Part shown: in pieces, positions 31,250 through 39,588 of the stretch
How the letters are laid out: each line of letters opens with the position of its first letter
How positions within the stretch are numbered: position 1 is the stretch's first letter
DNA from: Chloroflexi bacterium UBA6077
Lineage (GTDB): Bacteria > Chloroflexota > UBA6077
DNA length: 46,138 bases
Assembly (NCBI GenBank): GCA_002436065.1
Contig: DIXP01000033.1
Location: 1-46,138 of the forward strand
Direction of reading: 5' to 3'
Position numbers and translations under genes: made by a program
Notes under the pieces: model-generated
Database searches by the model: none
What the model was told of the DNA's origin: nothing
Seen by the model: only the letters and a program-made list of their open reading frames with translations

Positions 31250-32160
31250 CGGCCTGTCTTATGGATTTGATGAAATCTTGTGGAGCTCCAGAAATCGAGA
31301 AACCTGGAGTGTTCGACGGCGAAGTTCCCTGTCACTCGCTGGTCAGGCAGCACGTTGCGTGTGACCACCGACCCGATGCTTACCTTGGCGCGATCGCCAA
31401 TCGTGATTCCGGTGGATATTACCGCTCCAGGACCGATCCACACGTCGTCGCCTATCGTCACGCTTCCCCCAACCTGTACCCGCCCGGCGATGAGGCACCT
31501 CTTCCCGATCCGCACGTTGTGAGCTATCCCAACGTTGTTGGAGATCTTGCTGTCCTCTCCGATCTCCGTGAAACCCCCAAAGACGGAACGGCACACCGTG
31601 GCGTTGGACTGGATTTCCGCTCCACTGTGCAGTAGAACACCGCCCGTGTGAGCCACTCCCCTGAGCCTACCATCGGATTGCTTGAACTCGAACCCCTGCG
31701 CGCCGACCACACAACCTGCTCTCAAGATCACACCCGCCTCTATCACGGTGCGCTCCATAACCGTGACATGAGGCTCAACGACCACGCCAGGGCCGATACG
31801 TACATCGTTGGGTGCGATGTATGCGGTCGGGGCGATGAAAGCTCCACTGGAGATCTCTGACGGGAAGCTCCTGCCATAGAAGTCTGTGCTGGTAGCCAGG
31901 TAGTTGTGTATCTGGTAGAATGCCTCTTTGGGAGCAGGGGATAGTAACAGGCTCCGGTCCTGGGGGATGGCTTCGGCCAATTTCGGTGTAGTAATGACCC
32001 CGACGATGTAGGGGTTGCAGAGCAACAGCTCCAGGAATCGCTCGCCTTCTAGGTACGCTAGCATCCTCGGCAGAGTGCTTTCCAGAAAGCCGAGAGATTG
32101 GAACTCAATGTCTCTAACTACCATTCCTGAAACGACGGGAGCAATGTCTTGTAGCCTCAT
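31246..32160 (-). CDS. LpxD-like left-handed beta-helix N-acyltransferase
   Basis: 304 residues from the ATG at 32158-32160 (AAGGTC just ahead). An N-terminal alpha/beta domain (1-95) is followed by hexapeptide repeats (about 105-270): APTAYIAPNDVRIGPGVVVE, CVVGAQGFEFKQSDGRLRGV, IGEDSKISNNVGIAHNVRIG and VTIGDDVWIGPGAVISTGIT. The two-domain layout, GAQGFEF and the His214 in IAHNVRIG follow LpxD, which transfers a 3-hydroxyacyl chain from ACP to the amine of a UDP-sugar. No lipid A genes are nearby, so it more likely acylates an amino sugar of this polysaccharide, using the adjacent ACP/KAS III product. The C-terminus is short and lacks the LpxD carrier-binding helix length, as far as can be judged. 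Confidence 0.8.
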   Translation of the reverse strand: MRLQDIAPVVSGMVVRDIEFQSLGFLESTLPRMLAYLEGERFLELLLCNPYIVGVITTPKLAEAIPQDRSLLLSPAPKEAFYQIHNYLATSTDFYGRSFPSEISSGAFIAPTAYIAPNDVRIGPGVVVEPHVTVMERTVIEAGVILRAGCVVGAQGFEFKQSDGRLRGVAHTGGVLLHSGAEIQSNATVCRSVFGGFTEIGEDSKISNNVGIAHNVRIGKRCLIAGRVQVGGSVTIGDDVWIGPGAVISTGITIGDRAKVSIGSVVTRNVLPDQRVTGNFAVEHSRFLDFWSSTRFHQIHKTGR

Positions 32161-32209
32161 GACCTTTCTGTCTCCTTCTACAACCCCAGAAGGACTACCG
32201 TGCCTGCTG

Positions 32210-33262
32210 TCACTCCCGCATTGCCTGACACAGGGGACAGCAGGCACAGGCAGCAGCCTCGGCCTCCTCTCGCCCCAGACCTCTTAGCCTTGCCCTGGCC
32301 AGGACTTCCCCGACCTTCAGCCCTGCCGTATGCAGTTCTATTAGAGATTTGGGACCGAGGTAGTCAGTGGCAACGCTCATGTATCCAGGCGGTGCGAGCC
32401 GGTCGGGCTGGCAGGGGATGCCAGCATCCATCACATCCTTCCGTTCTACCCATCCCGAGATGTGTGCCAAACTGACCCCCGGGTTCAAGTCGTGCAACTC
32501 CCACGCGGAGATCTGTCCTCCCTGCCCGATGAGCAACTCGCGACTATGGTGCTCCACGATCACCGCCGCATCGCATCCGGCCAGGGCCTCCCTGGCCTCG
32601 CGCGAGGCCAGCGACTCACCCTCGCCTGTGCGCACCCGGGTCACCCGCGCCCCTGCTGCCTGCAACGACGCGACGACGAAGGGGGGGAACTGTCCCCCGC
32701 CGACCACCACCACGTCCGACTTCAGCAGCTCGATGTCGAGCTGGAGCAGTAGCTTCAGGGCGAGGTGCCCTACGTAGTCGAAGATCCGCAGATCCGGATG
32801 GCGCTCGTCGGTCCCCAACACTGGGATGCCCAACCGCCGGCACTCGGCCAGGTCCAGATCCTCCGGGCGATATTCCCAGGTCTCCCACATCAACGGGATA
32901 ACTGCTGTCGGCTTCAGCCGTCGCAGCATCGAAGCGTCGAGGGGACGCACGAAGCCCAGATTGGTCACGATGTCGGCCTGGCCGATCCGGTCGTCCTCCC
33001 TGGCCAGCATCACCTCCACCCGATCTTCGACGTTCCAACGGCGCGCGAGGGCATCTGTGGCCTCGCGCACCTCTGTAGCTTTGCCGAACCGTGAGTCCCT
33101 GGTGAGGGCCAGTACCCTCCTAGCCCCGGCCAGAGCGGCAATAAGCGGTGTAAGTGCGTAGTATCCCGTCGCGGCCTCTGTTAGGACTGTTAGATCAGTC
33201 AGATTCAAGCCGAGGATGGTAATGGCCTGCTGTGCCAGCCGCAGGGCACGATGCTCGTTCAT
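32210..33262 (-). CDS. Unrecognised Rossmann-like protein with C-terminal cysteine cluster
   Basis: 350 residues; the ATG overlaps the aminotransferase stop (ATGA). The second half starts with a nucleotide-binding-like strand-loop-helix, SDVVVVGGGQFPPFVVASLQ then AAGARVTRV (183-210). The first half has a two-layer pattern (TPLIAALAGARRVLALTRDS, ADIVTNLGFVRPLD, VIPLMWETWEYRPEDLD). The protein ends with a CACCPLC cluster that could bind metal. The layout recalls NAD-dependent 2-hydroxyacid or SAH-hydrolase-type enzymes, but no family is claimed. Position between an aminotransferase and the LpxD-like gene suggests a step in making the sugar or its acyl group. Confidence 0.7.
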   Translation of the reverse strand: MNEHRALRLAQQAITILGLNLTDLTVLTEAATGYYALTPLIAALAGARRVLALTRDSRFGKATEVREATDALARRWNVEDRVEVMLAREDDRIGQADIVTNLGFVRPLDASMLRRLKPTAVIPLMWETWEYRPEDLDLAECRRLGIPVLGTDERHPDLRIFDYVGHLALKLLLQLDIELLKSDVVVVGGGQFPPFVVASLQAAGARVTRVRTGEGESLASREAREALAGCDAAVIVEHHSRELLIGQGGQISAWELHDLNPGVSLAHISGWVERKDVMDAGIPCQPDRLAPPGYMSVATDYLGPKSLIELHTAGLKVGEVLARARLRGLGREEAEAAACACCPLCQAMRE

Positions 33263-34398
33263 CCGTTGTATTTTCCCATAGAGTCAATCGCCCAACGCAG
33301 CGTCTGGACAACCCGATCCAGGTGTTCCTTCTCCATAGGAGGGTACACCGGCAGCGTCAGGGAGTGGCGATATGCCCGGTAGGATTTAGGCAGGTCCCCC
33401 GCCCGGTACCCATACTTCCGAGCGAAAAACGGTTGGGCATGCAGGGCGTAGGTTCCCAAGGTCGTCTCAACCCCCCGTTCTTTCATCGCCTTGATCACAC
33501 CGTCACGGTCGATTCCCTCGTCCAGCAGCACCACGTAGGATTGGTAGACATGTCCTCCCCATGCTGGTTCCACGGGAGTCTTCACCCCCTCCACTGCGCG
33601 CAGCTTCTCGGACATGAGGGCCACCAGTTCGCGCCTCCGGGCGATCAAGCCATCCAACCTGCGCATCTGGGCCACCCCTACTGCCGCCAGAATATCGCTC
33701 ATTCGGTAATTGAAGCCTGCTGCCTCGAAGGTGAAACGCCCCTCGCGCCGCACCCCGCCGTGGCTGCGCAGCAGTTGGATTTTCTCCGCCAACGCGTCAT
33801 CGTCGGTCAGGATCATGCCACCTTCGCCTGTGGTTATCGCCTTGCGGGGGTGGAAGCTGAAGCAGTTGAGTGTGCCCATGCTGCCACACTTTTTGCCGTA
33901 GTATGTGGTGCCTATGGCGGTGGCGGCATCCTCCACCACCGGTAATCCGTGCTTAGCAGCCAGCTTCATGATCGGGTTCATATTGGCCGAGAGCCCAAAA
34001 CCGTGCACCGGCATGATGGCTCTGGTGTGCGAGGTGACCTTCGCTGCCATGTCGTCCACGTTCACAGTGAAGGTGTCCAGGTCGATGTCCACCAGCACCG
34101 GCGTGGCGCCCTGCTGCACCACCACGTTGGCGGTAGCGGGGAATGTGAAGTCCGGGACCAGCACCTCATCCCCGCGCCCAATGCCCAGCACCACTAGAGA
34201 GAGGTGAAGGGCCGTGGTGGCCGAGGTGGTGGCGAAGGCGTGCCTCACCCCAACGTAGTCGGCCACCATCCGCTCGAATTCGGCCACCTTGGGGCCTTGG
34301 GCCAGGTAGCCTGAAGCGAGGACCGCCCGAATCTCCTCGATCTCTTCCTCGCCGGTGATTGGCAGAGCCAGCCGGATATGCCCGTGGTCGGCAATCAC
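33259..34398 (-). CDS. DegT/DnrJ/EryC1-family sugar aminotransferase
   Basis: 379 residues from a GTG with GGAGGTGA ahead, starting one base after the epimerase stop. PLP-dependent fold type I: ATTSATTALHLSLV, DEVLVPDFTFPATAN, VEDAATAIGTTYYGKK, and the Schiff-base Lys186 in CFSFHPRKAITTGEGGMI. It should convert a keto nucleotide sugar into an amino sugar with glutamate as donor. It is the first of three DegT enzymes here and the most diverged. The neighbouring epimerase and the acyl module suggest that its product amine is the acylation target. Confidence 0.9.
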   Translation of the reverse strand: MIADHGHIRLALPITGEEEIEEIRAVLASGYLAQGPKVAEFERMVADYVGVRHAFATTSATTALHLSLVVLGIGRGDEVLVPDFTFPATANVVVQQGATPVLVDIDLDTFTVNVDDMAAKVTSHTRAIMPVHGFGLSANMNPIMKLAAKHGLPVVEDAATAIGTTYYGKKCGSMGTLNCFSFHPRKAITTGEGGMILTDDDALAEKIQLLRSHGGVRREGRFTFEAAGFNYRMSDILAAVGVAQMRRLDGLIARRRELVALMSEKLRAVEGVKTPVEPAWGGHVYQSYVVLLDEGIDRDGVIKAMKERGVETTLGTYALHAQPFFARKYGYRAGDLPKSYRAYRHSLTLPVYPPMEKEHLDRVVQTLRWAIDSMGKYNG

Positions 34399-34399
34399 G

Positions 34400-35371
34400 T
34401 CACTTCACCTCCAACTGTTGTCTGTACCAGCTCACAGTCTCCGCAAGACCGTCGCTCACCGCCGTCTCCGGCTCGAAGCCGATGAGCTTCCGGGCTAGCT
34501 CTGCGGACCCGCAGTGGCGCCGGACGTCGCCCAGGCGGGGCGCCTCGTGGATCACGGGAACTTCGATCCCCAGGATCTCCAGGATGGCCCGAACCAGCCG
34601 GTTGATGGACAGCTCCTGCCCGGTAGCCAGGTTGATGACGTGGCCGCGAGTCTCCGGCTGTTGGTAGGCGCGCAGAGCGGCATCCGCCGTAGTTCGGACA
34701 AAGACGAAATCCCGCGTCTGCTCCCCATCTCCATAGATGATCACCGGTTCTCTCTGTAGCGCCCGCCGGATTACGATGGGGATCACACCGGCATAGGCAC
34801 CCTCGTTTTGCCTGGGGCCGAAGTTGTTGAAGGGCCTGACGATGGCTGCATCCAGGCCGAAGGTGTGCCGGTAGGAGAGCACTACCTGGTCACCAGCGGC
34901 CTTGCTAGCCGCGTAGGGCGTGGACGGCAGAAGCGGGTGGCTCTCATCCATGGGTACGTACTGGGCGGAGCCGTAGGCCTCCGAGGATGAGAAGTGGATC
35001 AGGGTCTCGTACCTGCCTTCGCGTAGCAGCTCGCAGACCGCGGTCGCGATTGCCACGTTGACATCTACCGTCCAGCGAGGGCGCTCCAGGGAGGTGGGCA
35101 GCGGTATGACCGCCAGGTTGAACACCACATCCACCCGCTCCCGCTGCAGGATCTCCCCCATGCTCTCGTAATCCGAGGCGTCTGCCCGGTAGAGCTTCAG
35201 AGCGGGGAAGGCGATCCTCGCCTCTTCCAGATTCTTCTCCTTGCCAAGGAAGAGGTTGTCCACCACCACAAGGCTGGCGGGCAACTCCTTCACTATCCTA
35301 TCCACCAGGTGGCTGCCGATGAAACCGGCGCCGCCGGTTACCAGCACCCTTTTTCCTGTTATCTCTGGCAT
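34400..35371 (-). CDS. NAD-dependent epimerase/dehydratase (extended SDR)
   Basis: 323 residues; the ATG has GGAGGCGGT ahead and overlaps the dehydrogenase end by 13 bases. TGGAGFIGSH is the NAD-binding GxxGxxG motif; the catalytic YxxxK is TPYAASKAAGDQ, with SSSEAYG carrying the Ser. RPFNNFGPRQNEGAYAGVIP and DGEQTRDFVFV are typical of UDP-sugar epimerases/dehydratases and decarboxylases. It may be a UDP-GlcNAc/uronate epimerase or 4,6-dehydratase supplying the keto sugar for the aminotransferase; the reaction is not resolvable from sequence reading alone. Confidence 0.88.
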   Translation of the reverse strand: MPEITGKRVLVTGGAGFIGSHLVDRIVKELPASLVVVDNLFLGKEKNLEEARIAFPALKLYRADASDYESMGEILQRERVDVVFNLAVIPLPTSLERPRWTVDVNVAIATAVCELLREGRYETLIHFSSSEAYGSAQYVPMDESHPLLPSTPYAASKAAGDQVVLSYRHTFGLDAAIVRPFNNFGPRQNEGAYAGVIPIVIRRALQREPVIIYGDGEQTRDFVFVRTTADAALRAYQQPETRGHVINLATGQELSINRLVRAILEILGIEVPVIHEAPRLGDVRRHCGSAELARKLIGFEPETAVSDGLAETVSWYRQQLEVK

Positions 35372-36381
35372 ACCGCCTCCCGTATCGGCTGCAAGTATAC
35401 GGGCGCATGGCTGTGACCGGACTCCACCAGCTTCTGGGCCATGCCCAGGGCCATCAAAGCGTCCCGTCCGTTGACGTAGGGCTCTCGGTTGTCCCGCACG
35501 GCCTCCACGAAGGAGTCAAGCTCCGCGCGTAGTGGCTCCTTCTTCTGGAAGTGGATCTTCACCATGTCCCCTTCCCACACCCCACGAAATATACTGGAAG
35601 CTGCGGAGGTGGTAATTGTCTGGCTGTTCTTGTACCAGTACACGTCCTGGGTCAGGTAGTCAGCCAGGTACATCCCACCCTCTCCCAGGACTGTCAACTG
35701 CCGCACCTTGGTGGGCGTCAGCCAGTTGATGTCCAGGACGCCGATAACCCCATTGGTGAAGCGCACCAGGCCCGAGAGCAGATCCTCGCAGCTACGATGG
35801 GCCTTACGCTCGATCTCAGCGTACACCCGCTCCACCTCGGATCCCAGCAGGCAGCGCATCACATCTATATCGTGAGTGGCCAGGTCAAGCACCACCCCCA
35901 CATCCTGGATGCGAGCGGGGAAAGGGCTGAGCCGGCGGGCGTGGATCTGGAACAATCTCCCCAGATCCTGCTTCTGCAGCCGGCGCTTGATTTCCACGAT
36001 GGCGGGATTGAATCGCTCGATGTGCCCCACCATTAGCTTGACTCCCCGATCGGCCGCCAGCTCAACTATCTCCCGCCCCTGCCCCTGAGTCAGGGCCAGC
36101 GGTTTCTCGACCAGTAGGTGGATGCCCCGACCGATCACCTCTCGCGCCACCTCGGTGTGGTACTGAGTTGGTACAGCGACGGACACCAGGTCCGGGCATT
36201 CATGATCCAGCATCCGCGTGAAGTCCGTGTATACGGTAGTACGATAGCCATGGGTGGCAGCCATCGCGGAGCTCTCGTTGGGGTCGGCCACGGCCACCAA
36301 CTTCACGCTCTCCATGCCAGCGTAGACCCGCACGTGGTTGCGTCCCATCATTCCCGTTCCGATGACGGCCGCTTTCATCAT
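35359..36381 (-). CDS. Gfo/Idh/MocA-family nucleotide-sugar dehydrogenase (WbpB/WlbA-like), second copy
   Basis: 340 residues. Rossmann start MKAAVIGTGMMGRNHVRVYA; VSVAVPTQYH; catalytic VEKPLALTQGQG; then MVGHIERFNPAI and DLATHDIDVMRCLLG with the His/Asp pair of the family. It probably oxidises C3 of a UDP-N-acetyl-glucosaminuronate-type sugar. Seven bases upstream lies a DegT aminotransferase and beyond it an N-acetyltransferase, reproducing the WbpB-WbpE-WbpD order of the UDP-2,3-diacetamido-glucuronate pathway. No UDP-sugar C6 dehydrogenase (WbpA) is in the window. Confidence 0.86.
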   Translation of the reverse strand: MMKAAVIGTGMMGRNHVRVYAGMESVKLVAVADPNESSAMAATHGYRTTVYTDFTRMLDHECPDLVSVAVPTQYHTEVAREVIGRGIHLLVEKPLALTQGQGREIVELAADRGVKLMVGHIERFNPAIVEIKRRLQKQDLGRLFQIHARRLSPFPARIQDVGVVLDLATHDIDVMRCLLGSEVERVYAEIERKAHRSCEDLLSGLVRFTNGVIGVLDINWLTPTKVRQLTVLGEGGMYLADYLTQDVYWYKNSQTITTSAASSIFRGVWEGDMVKIHFQKKEPLRAELDSFVEAVRDNREPYVNGRDALMALGMAQKLVESGHSHAPVYLQPIREAVCQR

Positions 36382-36388
36382 TTCTCTC

Positions 36389-37468
36389 TCACCGCGCCCA
36401 CAAGCTGTTGACAGCCGAGATAATCGTGTCTAGGTCGGCCGGGTTCAGTTGCGGATGTACCGGCAGGGAGATCACCTCCCGAGCCAGCCGCTCGGCTACC
36501 GGCATCGCCACGTCGCCCACTATCTCGCGCATGTATCGCTGTAGGTGTGCAGGAATGGGGTAGAAGATCCCTGTACCGACCCCTGCCTCGTTGAGCCAAC
36601 GTACGGCTCCGTCCCGATCACAGCCCTTGTGCACGCGCACGGTATATTGATGCCATACATGGCCGTATCCATCCCTCACCCGGGGGGTCACCGCCCCTTC
36701 TATTCCATTGCTAAGATAGGCCGCGTTAGACCTTCGCTTCTCTGTGAATTCCGCTAACCGATCCACCTGAACGAGCCCGATGGCAGCAAGGATATCGGTC
36801 ATCCGGTAGTTATAACCTAGCATCTCATGGTGATAGCGGCGCCTCATGCCATGATTTCGGAGCATCCGACAGCGCTCGGCGACTACATCGTCGTCAGTAG
36901 TAATCATTCCGCCTTCACCGCACATCACGTTTTTGGTTGCATACAGACTAAATGCGCCTGTACCGAAGCTGCCAGCTTTCCTTCCCTTATGAGTAGCACC
37001 GACGGCTTGACATGCGTCCTCAATGATTCTTAAGCCATGCTTATAGGCTATGGATTGAATCGGATCCATATCGCACATGTATCCGTATAAGTGGACAGGC
37101 ATTATTGCTTTGGTGCGCGGTGTAATGGCTTTCTCAATCTGTGCATGATCAATATTGAACGTTTCCTCGTCAATGTCGACGAATACAGGCTTGGCTCCCA
37201 AGAATAAAATGCTGTTCGCCGATGCAATGAAGGTGAATGGGCTCGTAATGACTTCGTCTCCAGGCACAATGTCGTTGGCTAGCAAGGCTAGATGAAGAGC
37301 GGCTGTACCCGAAGATACTGCGATCGCATGCCTAACACCACAAGCCTCGGCAAAGCGCTTCTCAAGTTTGGCAGTCCAAGGTCCCTGTACCAGCATGCCA
37401 GAGTTGAGCACATTTAATACTGCAGCCTTCTCGCCTTCGCTAATGAACGGTGCTGCTATAGGAATCAC
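36389..37468 (-). CDS. DegT/DnrJ/EryC1-family aminotransferase (WbpE-like)
   Basis: 359 residues from a GTG overlapping the acetyltransferase stop (GTGA). ISVSSGTAALHL-type PLP cradle (VSSGTAALHLALL, DEVITSPFTFIASAN), then IIEDACQAVGATHKGRKAG and the PLP Lys179 in FSLYATKNVMCGEGGM. The ATKN-GEGGM form is typical of WbpE/ArnB-type enzymes. It should transaminate the 3-keto product of the neighbouring dehydrogenase. The base composition of this gene is visibly lower in GC than its neighbours, hinting at a different origin. Confidence 0.9.
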   Translation of the reverse strand: MIPIAAPFISEGEKAAVLNVLNSGMLVQGPWTAKLEKRFAEACGVRHAIAVSSGTAALHLALLANDIVPGDEVITSPFTFIASANSILFLGAKPVFVDIDEETFNIDHAQIEKAITPRTKAIMPVHLYGYMCDMDPIQSIAYKHGLRIIEDACQAVGATHKGRKAGSFGTGAFSLYATKNVMCGEGGMITTDDDVVAERCRMLRNHGMRRRYHHEMLGYNYRMTDILAAIGLVQVDRLAEFTEKRRSNAAYLSNGIEGAVTPRVRDGYGHVWHQYTVRVHKGCDRDGAVRWLNEAGVGTGIFYPIPAHLQRYMREIVGDVAMPVAERLAREVISLPVHPQLNPADLDTIISAVNSLWAR

Positions 37469-38094
37469 CTTTCCCCCTCACCGTTTTCTATTTGGTTGGC
37501 ACTGCCACAGGCTGGGCAGGAATATTTTCCTCCCTCGCTGTGTTTGAGTTTGACACCACATTTGCAGACATAGCCGACGATGCGCGCGGGGCTACCAATG
37601 ACTAGAGCGTGATTTGGGACATCCCTGGTCACCACGGCTCCAGCTCCAACCATAGCGAACCTGCCCACCGTAACGTCCGGTAACACTACGACCCGTGCTC
37701 CCAGAGAGGCCCCGTAACCAATGCGGATCGGGCCTACCTGCCAGTCGGCATCACTCTGAAGCGTCCCGTCAGGGTTGATCGCGCGCGGCCGCTTGTCGTT
37801 GGTGAGGATGACACCGGGACCTATGAACACCCCCGACTCTACCGTCACGCCGTGGAACAGCTGAGATCCGTTCTGGATCTTGACATTGTCACCGACCTGG
37901 ACGCCGGAGTCGACGTAGACATCCTTGCCCAGAATGCACTCTTGGCCTATGCAAGCGCCCTCACGGACCTGGGCCTGATTCCAAATGGAAGTTCCAGCAC
38001 CAACGACGGCGCGATCGGAAACGTCTGCCGTTGGGTGAATGCGAACTCCAGTACGATGCACCATCGGATTCTCAGTCTCCATCACGAGTATCAT
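37465..38094 (-). CDS. Left-handed beta-helix N-acetyltransferase with C-terminal zinc ribbon (WbpD-like)
   Basis: 209 residues; starts at 38094, 38082 (METENPM) or 38064 (MVHRTG) are all possible, none with a strong ribosome-binding site. Hexapeptide repeats run from about 20 to 170 (AVVGAGTSIWNQAQVREGAC, KIQNGSQLFHGVTVESGVFI, VTRDVPNHALVIGSPARIVG). It ends in CKCGVKL...CPACGS, a two-CxC/CxxC zinc-ribbon-like tail found on some WbpD/WlbB homologs. It should acetylate the 3-amino group produced by the neighbouring aminotransferase. It is a paralog of 8806-9321, which lacks the Cys tail. Confidence 0.84.
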   Translation of the reverse strand: MILVMETENPMVHRTGVRIHPTADVSDRAVVGAGTSIWNQAQVREGACIGQECILGKDVYVDSGVQVGDNVKIQNGSQLFHGVTVESGVFIGPGVILTNDKRPRAINPDGTLQSDADWQVGPIRIGYGASLGARVVVLPDVTVGRFAMVGAGAVVTRDVPNHALVIGSPARIVGYVCKCGVKLKHSEGGKYSCPACGSANQIENGEGER

Positions 38095-38189
38095 GTGTTG
38101 ACAAGGGAAGCGATCGAATGAAGAGGGCGTGGTTTCTCAGACTCTGGAGACACCATGGACTATTGTAGGTGGATAGGAATAGGGTAGTG

Positions 38190-38272
38190 TATTCTTGCTC
38201 CGACACCCGGATGACGTACAGGTGACACACTGCTCTTACCCAATCAGGCTCGTAGGGAGTCTCCACGATACC
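38190..38272 (-). pseudogene. Aminotransferase fragment from a local duplication
   Basis: Reads GIVETPYEPDWVRAVCHLYV then IRVSEQE, nearly identical to GVVETPYEPDWVSAVYHLYV in the gene at 38424-39518. It is preceded in frame by the NusG-tail fragment and has no catalytic parts. Confidence 0.8.
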
Positions 38273-38420
38273 CGTTGAGTCGAGGCTTCCACCACCAACG
38301 AGCATCCCCTCGCCGATCTCCACCGGCACCAGGCCACCCACCAGGTTCACCAGCACCCGCGAGCAGCCGGAGACGGAGATGCGCCGGTCGAAGGCAACCT
38401 CGAGACCCTGAAAGAGGCCA
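38273..38420 (-). pseudogene. C-terminal fragment of a NusG-like gene
   Basis: Reads FQGLEVAFDRRISVSGCSRV, LVNLVGGLVPVEIGEGMLVG and GGSLDSTG, matching the KOW domain and tail of the NusG paralog at 39589-40104 (FQGLEAAFDRRLSASGRSRV and on). It begins only a few bases after the stop of the intact aminotransferase. Confidence 0.8.
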
Positions 38421-38423
38421 CTT

Positions 38424-39518
38424 TCAGTGGAGAGCCACCTTCAGTTGGGCTACTACGTAATCTATCTGCTCTTCCATCTCTGGAAAGATGGGGAGCGACA
38501 GTATCGAGTCGGCTGCCTCTTCGGTATGAGGGAAGTCTCCCCGCTGGTACCCTAGATAGGCGTAGGCCGGCTGCAAGTGGAGCGGTATGGGATAGTGGAT
38601 GCCGGCACCGATGCCTGTTTCCCTCAACCGCTGGAAAACCTTGTCTCGCTCCGGCACCCGGATGACGTACAGGTGGTACACTGCGCTTACCCAATCAGGC
38701 TCGTAGGGAGTCTCGACGACACCAGCCAACTTCTGATTGTAGAGAGCAGCGATGCGGCGCCTGGTTTCGGTCCACGCCTCCAGATGCCGCAGCTTCGCCC
38801 TGAGGATGGCAGCCTGCAAGGTGTCCATCCTCTTGCCATAGCCAATGCAGTCGTGGGAGTACTTCTCAGTGCGACCGTGGTCGGCCATCATGGCACACCA
38901 CTTAGCGAGCTTCTCCTCGTTGGTCACTATCATCCCGGCGTCACCGTAGGCCCCAAGGTTCTTGCCGGGATAGAAGCTGAAGCAGGCAGCGATTCCCAAA
39001 CTCCCCGCCCGCTTTCCTTTGTACTCGGCTCCGTGGGCTTGGCAGGCGTCCTCCAGCACTGGAAGTCCGTGCCGCCCCGCGACGTCAAGGATGGGATCCA
39101 TGTCAGCCGGTTGCCCATACAGATGCACCGGCACAATCGCCTTGGTGAGCACGGTGATCCTCTCTTCGATCTTGGCTGGATCTATGTTATAGCTCTTGGG
39201 ATCGATGTCCACGAGCACCGGCTTGGCGCCGCAGTAGTAGATCGCTTCAGCGGTCGCAGTGAAGGTGTGAGCGGTTGTAATCACCTCGTCCCCTGGTCCC
39301 ACACCTAGCGCCAGCAGTGCAAGGTGGAGGGCGTCTGTACCCGATGCCACTCCCACACCAAACCTCGCTCCAGAGAAGGCCGCGAACTCTTTCTCAAGGA
39401 GTCGCACCTCCTCGCCCTGAATGAAGTTGGTCTTGGCGATAATGCTCTTGATGGCGTCATCAATCTCAGGCTGAATGTACAGGTACTGGGCCTTGAGGTC
39501 GCAAAGAGGGATCCTCAT
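38424..39518 (-). CDS. DegT/DnrJ/EryC1-family aminotransferase, third copy
   Basis: 364 residues; ATG with GGGAGATGAAAG ahead. GVASGTDALHLALLALGVGP and DEVITTAHTFTATAEAIYYC form the PLP site; LEDACQAHGAEYKGKRAG and the PLP Lys186 in CFSFYPGKNLGAYGDAGMIV follow the FdtB/QdtB/WbpE subgroup (PGKNLGA-GDAG). It should make a 3-amino or 4-amino sugar from a keto nucleotide sugar. It is the first biosynthetic gene after the NusG-like regulator. Its stop is followed at once by fossils of a duplicated regulator/aminotransferase segment. Confidence 0.9.
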   Translation of the reverse strand: MRIPLCDLKAQYLYIQPEIDDAIKSIIAKTNFIQGEEVRLLEKEFAAFSGARFGVGVASGTDALHLALLALGVGPGDEVITTAHTFTATAEAIYYCGAKPVLVDIDPKSYNIDPAKIEERITVLTKAIVPVHLYGQPADMDPILDVAGRHGLPVLEDACQAHGAEYKGKRAGSLGIAACFSFYPGKNLGAYGDAGMIVTNEEKLAKWCAMMADHGRTEKYSHDCIGYGKRMDTLQAAILRAKLRHLEAWTETRRRIAALYNQKLAGVVETPYEPDWVSAVYHLYVIRVPERDKVFQRLRETGIGAGIHYPIPLHLQPAYAYLGYQRGDFPHTEEAADSILSLPIFPEMEEQIDYVVAQLKVALH

Positions 39519-39588
39519 CTTTCATCTCCCGATACCATTGCCCGCTGGGTTTCTGAACAGCGGGTCCTACGACTGCCGGCCATCCATC

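Noticed and set aside
34128..34140. Second GGCGGTAGCG-like sequence as another ops site
   Set aside because: It lies on the plus strand, antisense to the aminotransferase, and lacks the final GTG match.
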